This document shows, piece by piece, positions 18,907 through 27,322 of a DNA stretch of 53,929 bases. Each line of letters opens with the position of its first letter. Position 1 is the first letter of the stretch. This DNA is from an uncultured Silvanigrella sp. Lineage in GTDB: Bacteria > Bdellovibrionota_B > Oligoflexia > Silvanigrellales > Silvanigrellaceae. Position numbers and translations under genes: made by a program. The stretch is taken from contig CAIZES010000234.1 in assembly GCA_903932045.1 (NCBI GenBank), positions 1-53,929 on the forward strand, read 5' to 3'. A model generated the notes under the pieces. It did not search any database, had not been told where the DNA came from, and saw only the letters and a program-made list of their open reading frames with translations.

Positions 18907-19551
18907 TTACCACTGCCGCACGGCAAATGTTGCACGGCAACCATTCGTCACCCAAATCTGCTCGTAGGAATAGCCCCAGGTGCTTCCGTAGATACAGGGA
19001 GCAAACGAATATTGCTGATAAATGCTAACGTTTGAGATGCGCCCCCCTGCCCAACAGGTTGCAGTAGTGAATCCAACACTCTCACAGCGAATGTATTCCA
19101 CAGACCCAGGAAATGGGCCAGGATGTGGGCCGGGTCCTGGAAATGGGCCGGGATGTGGGCCGGGTCCTGGAAATGGGCCAGGATGTGGGCCGGGTCCTGG
19201 AAATGGGCCAGGATGTGGGCCAGGTCCTGGAAATGGGCCGGGATGTGGGCCGGGTCCTGGATGCGGGCCGGGATGCGGGCCAGGATGCGGAAAAAGTTCA
19301 AGAGCACCCGACTCATCTTGATCACTCAACACACAGACACCCAAAGCGCCCTCGAGCCTCGAAGAAAAGTCTTGGCACGCTAAAAGCGCCGCGCCACACG
19401 CTTCGTCGCGTTCGGATGCTTCATATTTAAAGACCTCGGTGAGCACGCCATTTTCACCGCGTAAATTCACCTCACACACTTCCGCAAATGCAGAAGTTGC
19501 TGATGACGCAGCGGCTGCGCCCACGAGCACCAACACCACACTGGAATTCAT
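18907..19551 (-). CDS. Secreted DUF3011 protein with His-Pro-Gly repeat linker
   Basis: A 214-residue secreted protein. The start is the ATG at 19551, behind GAGGAGG; it gives a clean signal peptide (MNSSVVLVLVGAAAASSATS, cleavage after AFA). A Cys-containing region of about 65 residues is followed by a repeat of ten residues of the form PGPHPGPFPG (five regular copies plus degenerate ones). The C-terminal domain matches DUF3011: paired cysteines, QQYSFAPC, STWGYSYEQIWVTNGCRATF. DUF3011 is a small disulfide-bonded domain of unknown function. The His-rich linker could bind metal ions; that is inference. Confidence 0.8.
   Translation of the reverse strand: MNSSVVLVLVGAAAASSATSAFAEVCEVNLRGENGVLTEVFKYEASERDEACGAALLACQDFSSRLEGALGVCVLSDQDESGALELFPHPGPHPGPHPGPGPHPGPFPGPGPHPGPFPGPGPHPGPFPGPGPHPGPFPGPGPHPGPFPGSVEYIRCESVGFTTATCWAGGRISNVSIYQQYSFAPCIYGSTWGYSYEQIWVTNGCRATFAVRQW
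19111..19290. repeat. 30-bp coding minisatellite
   Basis: Five regular 30-bp units plus a degenerate end, of the form TCCTGGAAATGGGCC followed by GGGATGTGGGCCGGG. They lie inside the DUF3011 gene and encode the ten-residue His-Pro-Gly repeat. Copies differ mainly at one synonymous C/T site, indicating recent expansion. Confidence 0.92.
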
Positions 19552-19762
19552 AGATCCCTCCTCTGTTAAAAACACTACAAAACAAGCGGGAGGGGTTGCA
19601 AAAAACAGAAGTGAATTTGCCGCCCTCTCCAACTCAAGGTCAAAAGGAATATACAAATAACCAAAAACGTTTCCAACTCAATTTCCGATTTTTTAGCACA
19701 ATTTAAGCGTCCATCTGTACTGAGATTGCTTAGGACTAGCTCTCGCGAACTCGAAACATTTG

Positions 19763-20941
19763 TTAGCGCAGAAGTTTGCTGCGCGCATCTGCAGCAACTG
19801 CAATAACAGCATTCGCAACATGTGGACCAACACGCCTATCGAGTGCTGTGGGGAGAATATAATTTGCATCCAATTCCTTGGCATCAACCAGTTCTGCAAT
19901 GGCATATGCAGCTGCAATTTTCATTTCATCAGTTATTGCCGAAGCTCGCGCTTGCAAAACTCCTTTGAATATTCCAGGAAATGCCAGAACATTGTTAACC
20001 TGATTTGGAAAATCAGAACGTCCGGTTCCAACAACACGAGCACCAGCACGCTTCGCAAGGTGTGGAAGAATTTCGGGATCAGGATTTGCCATTGCAAGCA
20101 CAATGGCATCATAATTCATACTGGCAACCATTTCTTCAGTAAGAACATTAGGGCCAGAAACGCCAATAAAAATATCGGAACCCGCAACTGCCACCGCAAG
20201 ATTACCAGAAAGACGCTCAGGATTTATTGTTTCGGCAATTTCCTTCTGCGCCCAATTCATCCATGGCTGAATGGAATTCAGAATCCCATTTTTATCAACG
20301 AGAACAATGTTTAAAAATCCATCGCGCAACAACAATTTTGCAATAGCAATCCCCGCCGAACCGGCACCGCACACAACTACGCGCACCGAAGATTTTTGCT
20401 TATCAACCAAACGGAGTGAGTTCAAAAGCGCCGCCAAAACAACAATGGCAGTACCGTGTTGATCATCGTGGAACACGGGAATATCGAGTTCATTCTTAAG
20501 ACGCTCTTCAATTTCAAAGCAACGTGGCGCAGCAATGTCTTCAAGATTAATTCCGCCAAGACCAGGAGAAATGAGCTTCACAGTGGCAACAATTTCATCA
20601 ACATTTTTGCTATCTATGCAAATGGGAAACGCGTTGACACCACCAAACTCCCGAAACAAAACTGCCTTGCCCTCCATGACAGGCAATGCGGCCTCGGGAC
20701 CGATGTCTCCCAGCCCCAAAACAGCAGTTCCATCGGTAACAATTGCAATGGTATTCCCCTTCATTGTGTACCGATAAACATCGCTTTTATTAGCGTGAAT
20801 GGCTCGACATGGTTGCGCCACTCCAGGGGTGTATGCAACTGCTAAATCGTGTGATGTTTGAAGTGGAACCTTGGAACTAATTTCAAGTTTTCCTTGCCAT
20901 TCTTGGTGACATCGCAAAGATTCGGTTTGAAGAGATTCCAA
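19763..20941 (-). CDS. Malic enzyme (oxaloacetate-decarboxylating malate dehydrogenase)
   Basis: Malic enzyme converts malate to pyruvate and CO2, making NAD(P)H. The 392-residue short type starts at a TTG with AAAGGAG six bases upstream. Signatures are LAVAYTPGVAQPC, the catalytic Lys region (MKGNTIAIVTDGTAVLGLGD, then GKAVLFREFGGV), the metal site NLEDIAAPRCFEIE and DIPVFHDDQHGTA. A dinucleotide fold, VVVCGAGSAGIAIAKLL, follows. No phosphotransacetylase tail is present. It begins 12 bp after the HMG-CoA reductase fusion on the same strand, so it is the last gene of that operon. It may supply NADPH to the reductase; cofactor choice is not proven by sequence. Confidence 0.94.
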   Translation of the reverse strand: MESLQTESLRCHQEWQGKLEISSKVPLQTSHDLAVAYTPGVAQPCRAIHANKSDVYRYTMKGNTIAIVTDGTAVLGLGDIGPEAALPVMEGKAVLFREFGGVNAFPICIDSKNVDEIVATVKLISPGLGGINLEDIAAPRCFEIEERLKNELDIPVFHDDQHGTAIVVLAALLNSLRLVDKQKSSVRVVVCGAGSAGIAIAKLLLRDGFLNIVLVDKNGILNSIQPWMNWAQKEIAETINPERLSGNLAVAVAGSDIFIGVSGPNVLTEEMVASMNYDAIVLAMANPDPEILPHLAKRAGARVVGTGRSDFPNQVNNVLAFPGIFKGVLQARASAITDEMKIAAAYAIAELVDAKELDANYILPTALDRRVGPHVANAVIAVAADARSKLLR

Positions 20942-20953
20942 AGTTTGCTCCTT

Positions 20954-23695
20954 TCAGTCCATTTTTTCCAACACTTTTTCGGAGTTTCTCCAAAGACGCG
21001 GCAAAAAGTGGAAATTCATCATGGGCGCAACCAAACTGTAAAGATTGAAGCGCACGGCACACAGTTTCAAAACATTCAACCTAAGTACCACCATAAACTC
21101 TTTGTCGTCAAACGCAACGTCGTTGCGGCGCAAACACTCCTTATAATAGTTCACGTAAGCAAAAAAACCTTCTGCAACATCTTTTCCGTCCAAAACAAAT
21201 AGCAAAAACTCCGCCACATCACTTTGTGGATTTTGGAACGCACAAAGTTCCCAATCGTAAAACAGGGGTGTTCCATTGGCGCGTATACAAATATTTCGGG
21301 GATTGCAGTCGTTGTGAGTGAGTGTTTGCGGCGCCTTACTCATCACCTTGACGTAGGCTTTAATGTTTTCACAAAAGTTTAGCAAATTCTTTTTAAGCGG
21401 CGAAGAAATCCATTTGCTATTTCTATCCGCATTCCATTCGCTCATACGTTCCAAAAATACACCTGAATTTTGGAGAGCCGTTCCCAGCGACTTCAAAAGT
21501 TTTGCCGACTTTGGGATGCCATCATGGTTGTTCATATATCGCGAGTGAATTTCAGCTATGGCCGAAAGCACGCTCTTAATTTCGGAATCTTGCCATTTTT
21601 CAGGGGTATCTACAGTGTTCATAAAGTTGCAAGTTGTCAGATCTTCCATCAAGAGCGCAAAAATAGAACGCCTTTCGTCAATCCTTCTTCCAAACATCTT
21701 GGGAATATAAGGTATATTCTCCTTTTGCAAGAACTCAAATATTTCAATTTCACGAACATCACAGTTCAGGAATCCCAAAACTTCATGGTTCGCTTCCATT
21801 AATCCGGGAAGCGTTTCATCGCCAGAAAGCCTTGCAACAGCAATACCGAGACCTTGAATTTCGGAACTTGAAGATTTCAACTTCAACACGGCCTTTTCTT
21901 GCCATGTTTTGCTTTCCTTTTCTCCTTTGTTTGGAACTTTCTTCCTGAAAGTCAAATCATATCTGAAAATCCCAGTAGCTCCAGTTCGTCTTGAAGAGAA
22001 TATTCCAGAGGTAGCACCCTGCTTTGAATCAATCTGAAGAGGTTCAATGTGCTCAACGGCAAGTGATGTGTCGCTCAAACAGTCTTCAAAAAACTTTGGA
22101 ACCAAGTCGGCTTTCGCCAAATATTTTTCCGGACGATTCCGTCCCAACCTTTCGTGAGCTTGTGCAAATTCATTAGCATCAATAGCGCCAAGCGTAGAAA
22201 GATCGAGAGATAAACAAGTTGCCGCAACAATTTCGGCCAAACGGAACGAGTTGCCGGCTCCATAACAATTCATAAGCTGTAAGGCTTCTTTTTGAGTTGG
22301 CAACGCTGTGCCGCCCCCCACTGTTCCAATAACAAGCGACGGCAAATAGGCCGAAACCTTAAGACCTGCGTCGGTTTCCTCAAACTTTACAACGCCTGTC
22401 GCCGATTCATAAACGCTGGCAATATCTTGTCCGGCAGCAGCAAAAATCGCACCCACAACATTGGCGTAATTAACATTACATCCCAGCATTCCCAAGCGCA
22501 GTGCGGCAATTTCACCTTGCGCACCCAAACGCACCATTCGCCGGGCGGTTGTTCGCAAATATTTTTCCAAAGCTTCGTGGGAAATATGAGTCTCAGCATA
22601 AACAGCAATACCACGACCATTTATAAAGTTTCCTACGTTTGCTTTTTTATCGCCCGAATGATTTCCTTCAATGCGATAGTCGCAAAATCCTATGGATTTA
22701 TCGTTCTTCACGTATTCAGAAATCCATTCGCAAGCCATAAAAGTGCACGCAGTGGTCATATTTTGCCCTGCGGCATCACCCGTGCTGTAAAAAAAGTGAA
22801 GATGCAAACAATTTCCAAAAACAAATGTTTTTAAATTGGTAAGTTTCGCAACACTGGAAAAGCTTTCTGCACGCGCAGCAATACGATCCCTATTGGCAAG
22901 AATCCACTTTTCGAGGTTAATGGCTCCCTCTAAAGTTTCACAAAAGAAAATGGGTGCACGCGACATAACTTGTTGCAGCACATGGGTTTTGATACCGCCG
23001 GAAAGCGCGCAAATTCGAGCCCCCCTACAAACCGAAGCAACCAACGCTCCTTCCGTAGTTGCCATAGGTACTGGAATGTAGCCATTAGCATACATCCCTT
23101 TTACCAAAACCGGACCAGCAAGACCTACAGGAATTTGCACAGCACCAATATAGTTTTCGATATTTCCCGCCAACGTTGCAGGGTCAATTTTGTTGTCGGC
23201 AAGATGCACTATGGGGGTTCGCCAAACACTTGCTAACCATTCGCGCCTTTGTTGTACAGCTTCTTCCGAATAGTGAGGAATGTCTTGCAAGGCTGGAAAT
23301 TTGTCGGGCCTAAAATTATTTTTAGAGTTGGGATCACGAACAGGAACAACTTCTCGCCCAACAATTCCAAAGAGTTTTTTCTTTTCTTCTTCACTTTCAG
23401 AATAGAGACCAACGTACGTTTGACCTTTGCGTTCATCAACAGAAACATTTGCAACAACAAACTCACGAAGCCTGCATTCTTCATTGGGCTTGCCTATATA
23501 CAAGTTTTCTGCAATTTGACCTGCTTCGATTTGCGGTAATGTTGTTGCCAAACTGATACCAACACCTACCAAACTGTGATCCAAAAGTTCACCCGTATAG
23601 GCGCATCCATTAACTTGTAAAAGAACCGGAGGACACCTGCCTTTATGAAAAAAATGGCGAGAAACTTTCCGATTTGCTGAGCCTCTTTTAGCCAT
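20954..23695 (-). CDS. Three-domain fusion: PilZ-like, HMG-CoA reductase, APH-type kinase
   Basis: A 913-residue protein starting at the ATG at 23695, behind GGAG; the ATG overlaps the upstream stop by 8 bp. Residues 1-105 are PilZ-like with both c-di-GMP signatures: RKVSR (9-13) and DHSLVG (39-44). Residues 130-525 are HMG-CoA reductase, which makes mevalonate from HMG-CoA and NAD(P)H. All four catalytic residues are present: Glu215 in MATTEGALVAS, Lys350 in GDKKANVGN, Asp424 in AGQDIASV and His514 in AQAHERLGR; GTVGGGTALPTQ is intact. Residues 595-913 resemble aminoglycoside/choline kinases: LTHNDCNPRNI (catalytic Asp796, Asn801) and YDWE (Asp814). The kinase substrate is unknown; mevalonate or a product is a guess. 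Malic enzyme follows 12 bp later. Domain calls rest on motif reading. Confidence 0.82.
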   Translation of the reverse strand: MAKRGSANRKVSRHFFHKGRCPPVLLQVNGCAYTGELLDHSLVGVGISLATTLPQIEAGQIAENLYIGKPNEECRLREFVVANVSVDERKGQTYVGLYSESEEEKKKLFGIVGREVVPVRDPNSKNNFRPDKFPALQDIPHYSEEAVQQRREWLASVWRTPIVHLADNKIDPATLAGNIENYIGAVQIPVGLAGPVLVKGMYANGYIPVPMATTEGALVASVCRGARICALSGGIKTHVLQQVMSRAPIFFCETLEGAINLEKWILANRDRIAARAESFSSVAKLTNLKTFVFGNCLHLHFFYSTGDAAGQNMTTACTFMACEWISEYVKNDKSIGFCDYRIEGNHSGDKKANVGNFINGRGIAVYAETHISHEALEKYLRTTARRMVRLGAQGEIAALRLGMLGCNVNYANVVGAIFAAAGQDIASVYESATGVVKFEETDAGLKVSAYLPSLVIGTVGGGTALPTQKEALQLMNCYGAGNSFRLAEIVAATCLSLDLSTLGAIDANEFAQAHERLGRNRPEKYLAKADLVPKFFEDCLSDTSLAVEHIEPLQIDSKQGATSGIFSSRRTGATGIFRYDLTFRKKVPNKGEKESKTWQEKAVLKLKSSSSEIQGLGIAVARLSGDETLPGLMEANHEVLGFLNCDVREIEIFEFLQKENIPYIPKMFGRRIDERRSIFALLMEDLTTCNFMNTVDTPEKWQDSEIKSVLSAIAEIHSRYMNNHDGIPKSAKLLKSLGTALQNSGVFLERMSEWNADRNSKWISSPLKKNLLNFCENIKAYVKVMSKAPQTLTHNDCNPRNICIRANGTPLFYDWELCAFQNPQSDVAEFLLFVLDGKDVAEGFFAYVNYYKECLRRNDVAFDDKEFMVVLRLNVLKLCAVRFNLYSLVAPMMNFHFLPRLWRNSEKVLEKMD

Positions 23696-24794
23696 GGGTG
23701 GTCTCCACTTTTTGCAAAACATCAAAATAATAAACTTGCGTCTGTTCTTTGCTATACAAATCTCGGTACAAATGATTCAAATTAAGGTATCCCCCAGCGT
23801 CTGCAGGGCCAGGTACATTTCTATAGTAGCGCGCAATAAGCTTTCCGTTGTTTTTGAGGCTTGGACGCAGTGAAACCAGCCACTGACGAGCCAATGGACC
23901 CTTGAAGTAGGAAGGCACATCGGAACAATAAATAACGTCAAACTCGTTGGGAAATTGAGCAGCCCAGGGTACGAGTTCCGATTGAACAAGCGCAATTTCA
24001 CACTCTTTAAGCGCTCGCTTCGCCGCATCAAAAACCTGGGGACGAAACTCAGGAGGCAAAGCCTCGCTGTGTGCAACTTTGCCTAGAAGCACAATTTGAA
24101 GAAAAAAATTCTCGCGAACGGGACACAAGCGAAAACTGCGCTCAAAAGCATCTTTAAAAAACTCGAAATAGTTTTCCGATACGTTCATCTTTGGAAACTC
24201 TTTTCCGTACATTGCGGAGCTAAAGAAGGTCGCACTGGAAAATGCACGCAGCAAAAGATTCCATCTGCTTCTTGGAAATCCATTTTTAAGGTAAGTCAAT
24301 TGTTGATTGATGTTTGTAAAGCCCAAGAGGGTATTGATACACTGATTTCCCAAAACTCTGCGTACCCACTTTGCACTTTTAGCAAAGGTTTTTTCCCACT
24401 GACCAGTGTACAAAATAGACTCCCAAGAGTTTTCTTCAAAAACTTTTCGCAGAAATTTTTTTGCTTCTTCCTGAATTCCAAGTTTTTCAAAAATATCCTT
24501 GCGTTCTTTGGGAGTAAAAACAGTGTCACCAATCCCCCAAAAGGCAAGATACTCGGTGTAACTTGCAAAGCGAATGAGCTCCAATCTTAAGTCACAGAGC
24601 CAAAGCTGTTCGCGAGAAATATCAATCAGAGTCATTTTTTTGGGCTTCTTTTCCAAAAAATGACAAAGTCTCGAACCGCTCCCTGCCACTATTAACACAT
24701 GCGATGCATGCATGGGCAGAAGCTCGCGATCGACGTTGCCATCTTCGTTACTAAAAGTATAGTTCAGCTTGCTAGAACAGAAAAAAGTAGACAT
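23688..24794 (-). CDS. DUF3419 (BtaA-like) SAM-dependent transferase-fold protein
   Basis: A 368-residue soluble protein starting at the ATG at 24794, behind GCGAGG; earlier in-frame starts lack a site. HVLIVAGSGSRLCHFLEKKP, then MTLIDISREQLWLCDLRLEL, resembles the SAM-binding start of the DUF3419 family. That family includes BtaA, which attaches the 3-amino-3-carboxypropyl group of SAM to diacylglycerol for betaine lipids. A later VIYCSDVPSYFKG and GKLIARYYRNVPG also fit. The glycine-rich loop is VAGSGSR instead of the usual SCGD type. It heads the leftward operon, overlapping the HMG-CoA reductase fusion by 8 bp. Substrate is unknown; a lipid substrate is inferred from family and context. 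Confidence 0.68.
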   Translation of the reverse strand: MSTFFCSSKLNYTFSNEDGNVDRELLPMHASHVLIVAGSGSRLCHFLEKKPKKMTLIDISREQLWLCDLRLELIRFASYTEYLAFWGIGDTVFTPKERKDIFEKLGIQEEAKKFLRKVFEENSWESILYTGQWEKTFAKSAKWVRRVLGNQCINTLLGFTNINQQLTYLKNGFPRSRWNLLLRAFSSATFFSSAMYGKEFPKMNVSENYFEFFKDAFERSFRLCPVRENFFLQIVLLGKVAHSEALPPEFRPQVFDAAKRALKECEIALVQSELVPWAAQFPNEFDVIYCSDVPSYFKGPLARQWLVSLRPSLKNNGKLIARYYRNVPGPADAGGYLNLNHLYRDLYSKEQTQVYYFDVLQKVETTHG

Positions 24795-24815
24795 TGTGAC
24801 CTCGCTCAACGACAA

Positions 24816-24861
24816 CAACTTTCAACACATAAAGGCAGCAACTTTCAAGACTTAAAGGCTA
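24816..24861. repeat. 23-bp direct repeat x2 in the divergent promoter region
   Basis: Two adjacent 23-bp copies starting CAACTTTCAA and ending TAAAGGC agree at 19 of 23 positions. They lie just upstream of the DUF3419 gene in the 295-bp divergent gap to the ABC ATPase gene. They could be paired regulator sites. A TATACT (25031-25036) is a possible -10 for the rightward operon, but no clear -35 was found. Confidence 0.5.
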
Positions 24862-25089
24862 CAAAAAAGAAAACCACAGAAAACTCCAGAAACCCTGGTG
24901 TCACTCAAATTTCCTGGAGATCGTAAGGAAACCACAGCGAGAACACCCGACCATTTTTTGCAGTAACGTCAAAGTTGTGTCAAACATCGCCACAATCAAC
25001 GCCGTTCCCTAACAGCACCAAATGGCGTTATACTCTCCAAAGTCAGCTTTTGAGCCCTCGAAGAAACATTCAGACAAATAGGTGCAGCA

Positions 25090-25815
25090 GTGAATAACAA
25101 AATGAGAGAAACAACAAATACGAATACCAATAATCTTTATCAACTGTCTGGTGTGAATTTTCAGTACCATTTGGGAACATTGCTTGTTCAGGCCTTGCGA
25201 AATATTGATCTCAAAATTGATGCAGGTGATTTTGTTTGCTTTCGCGGACCTTCTGGTTCTGGAAAAACAACGCTTTTAAATTTACTGGGTCTTATTGAAC
25301 CTCCGCAAGAAGGCACAACTCTTTTTGAAGGCGAAGATCTGAGCAAGCTCAGCGAAACACAAAAAAATCACATCCGTAGATTTCGTATTGGATTTGTGTT
25401 TCAAAATTTTCATCTTATCCCCGTGCTGCGTGCCGACGAAAATGTGGAATATTTTTTAGCTCGACAAGGTCTTCCCAAAAAAGAGCGTCAAGAACGCGTT
25501 GAGACGGCATTAAAGGCCGTAGGTCTCTGGGAGCATCGAAATAAGAAACCGTTGGAGATGAGCGGCGGCCAACGACAACGCGTTGCCATTGCGCGCGCAC
25601 TTGCAAAACATCCCCATGTTATTGTTGCCGACGAACCCACCGCTAGCCTGGACAGCTCTACCGGAAAAGAAATTATGACTCTCTTAGGTGATTTAAACAG
25701 GAAACAGGGTGTCACCATTTTGGTTTCGAGTCACGATCCCATGGTGATTCAGTTTGCGCGACGCGTTGTGGAGCTTCACGACGGCGTTGTCACTTCCAAC
25801 GGATTGGCAAACTAG
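25090..25815 (+). CDS. ABC transporter ATP-binding protein, LolD/MacB type
   Basis: A 241-residue ATPase with Walker [17 protein letters not shown]-loop [18 protein letters not shown], signature [16 protein letters not shown], Walker [13 protein letters not shown] and the switch His in VSSHD. The SHD ending and spacing fit the LolD/MacB/FtsE class that drives extraction of lipids, lipoproteins or small molecules. The start is taken as GTG 25090; an ATG 12 bp later is equally possible because neither has a strong site. The partner permease is probably the FtsX-type gene at 30940, five genes along the same operon. The operon-end split is unusual. Confidence 0.9.
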   Translation: MNNKMRETTNTNTNNLYQLSGVNFQYHLGTLLVQALRNIDLKIDAGDFVCFRGPSGSGKTTLLNLLGLIEPPQEGTTLFEGEDLSKLSETQKNHIRRFRIGFVFQNFHLIPVLRADENVEYFLARQGLPKKERQERVETALKAVGLWEHRNKKPLEMSGGQRQRVAIARALAKHPHVIVADEPTASLDSSTGKEIMTLLGDLNRKQGVTILVSSHDPMVIQFARRVVELHDGVVTSNGLAN

Positions 25816-25831
25816 TTACGAAGGGCACACC

Positions 25832-27322
25832 ATGACTATTTTGGGCGATGCGAATAATTCTAATAACAAAACATTTCCTGATACTAATATAAGTCCTGAA
25901 CACGGAATAAATAAAGACGTCAAAACAAATGCCATGTCTATGGTGAGCGAGCAAATTCGCTTTCGTCCGCAACAACTTGCATTTTGGGAAACGTCGGGAA
26001 AAACTCTTACCTTTGGCCAAATTGGTCAACAAATTGCACATGCGCAGAGGGTTCTCCAATGCAAAAGTTTTGGACCCAACACGCGAGCTGTTATTTTTGC
26101 ATGGCCTTCAGCAGAACTGTTTTCGTGGATTGCTGCTGTTCTGGGACTTGGCGGCACCGTCATTGTTATGGAACCGTGGATGTCGGGAAAACAAGTCACC
26201 CTTGCGTTGGAAAACCTGAAGCCAACGCACTTTATTCACGATACTTTTGGTGGCATTTGGGGAACGACTTTTGCCGCTATTCGAAAAATTCCAACGTGGC
26301 TCTTTATTTCTCACAACCTGTCCAGTGAACCCATTGTTATTGAGTCTGTTGCTCCACTGGATCAAGCGATTATTACTTTCACAACAGGCAGCACAGGAAC
26401 TCAAAAGGGAGTTGTGCGCACACACAACACGCTCAACACAACCCGCGACATTCTTTTGGAGCGCACGGGCAGCAAGCATCTTACTGGGCCAGATCTTTGT
26501 GTGTTTTCCGGGTTTGCTATGGTAAATTTGGCCACCGGGCGCACAACCTTGCTAGCGTCTCCGTGGAAGAAAAAAACAATCAAGGCCATTGATTCCCTTC
26601 CCTCCGCGCTTCAACCGGTGTCGCTCACAACGGGGCCCACTTTTTTAAAACGCGTGATGGAAGAATCACATATCACAACATTGAGACATATTGATGTGGG
26701 CGGTGCTCCGTGCGACTGCAGTTTATTGGAAGACGCAATCAATCGTTGGCCACAAGCGCAGGTCAACTGGGCCTACGGTGGCACAGAGGTAGAGCCTATT
26801 GCTATAACCAGTGCAAATATCGCTATTCAAAAAAGCAAGGAGCGAGGTTTTTTTCAAGTCTTGTTTTTGGGAAAACCTGTTCCCGAAATTTTATGCGAAA
26901 ATGTGGGAGAGAATTTTTGGGTACAAGGCCCCCATGTATCGCCGCTGTATATTGCTAGTCCGTCGGAAAACGCAAAGTATAAGCGTCGCGATAAAAACGG
27001 CAATATTTGGCATTGCACTGGCGATCGGGTGTTTCTCGATGCAAACAAAGATCTTTGGTATGAAGGGCGAACCGCACAAGCTCACAAACAATTTTTAATG
27101 GAACAAAAAATTTATACTATTGTAAAACATAGCATGGCATTCGTTTTTGAGAACGACCAAAAAGAGCTTTGTGTTGCGGGAGTCAAAATCAAAAGTTTCG
27201 CAGAAGAAATTAGAAAAAGTTTCCCGCAATTGAAACACTTTTATAACGTATCGAAAATCCGTTACGACCGCAGACATCACGCACGCATTGATCGCGTCAC
27301 AACTGTAAAAAAGGAATTGTAA
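25832..27322 (+). CDS. AMP-forming acyl/carboxylate ligase, OleC-like
   Basis: A 496-residue adenylate-forming enzyme. The ATP loop is ITFTTGSTGTQKGVVRTH. DVGGAPCDCSLLE, then WAYGGTEVEPIA, are the A4/A5 motifs, and the late CTGDRVFLD with its following Arg region is the A7/A8 hinge. The motif order and the C-terminal RRHHARIDRVTTVKKEL resemble OleC beta-lactone synthetases and related fatty-acid ligases more than acetyl-CoA synthetases. The start ATG at 25832 has GAAGGG upstream, and the preceding gene ends 16 bp earlier. Stop and UbiA start share one base. Substrate is unknown; it may activate a carboxylate for transfer or cyclisation. Confidence 0.82.
   Translation: MTILGDANNSNNKTFPDTNISPEHGINKDVKTNAMSMVSEQIRFRPQQLAFWETSGKTLTFGQIGQQIAHAQRVLQCKSFGPNTRAVIFAWPSAELFSWIAAVLGLGGTVIVMEPWMSGKQVTLALENLKPTHFIHDTFGGIWGTTFAAIRKIPTWLFISHNLSSEPIVIESVAPLDQAIITFTTGSTGTQKGVVRTHNTLNTTRDILLERTGSKHLTGPDLCVFSGFAMVNLATGRTTLLASPWKKKTIKAIDSLPSALQPVSLTTGPTFLKRVMEESHITTLRHIDVGGAPCDCSLLEDAINRWPQAQVNWAYGGTEVEPIAITSANIAIQKSKERGFFQVLFLGKPVPEILCENVGENFWVQGPHVSPLYIASPSENAKYKRRDKNGNIWHCTGDRVFLDANKDLWYEGRTAQAHKQFLMEQKIYTIVKHSMAFVFENDQKELCVAGVKIKSFAEEIRKSFPQLKHFYNVSKIRYDRRHHARIDRVTTVKKEL

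Noticed and set aside
19022-19430. Plus-strand open frames over the His-Pro-Gly minisatellite
   Set aside because: They arise from the 30-bp periodicity, lack ribosome binding sites, and oppose a well-supported signal-peptide gene.
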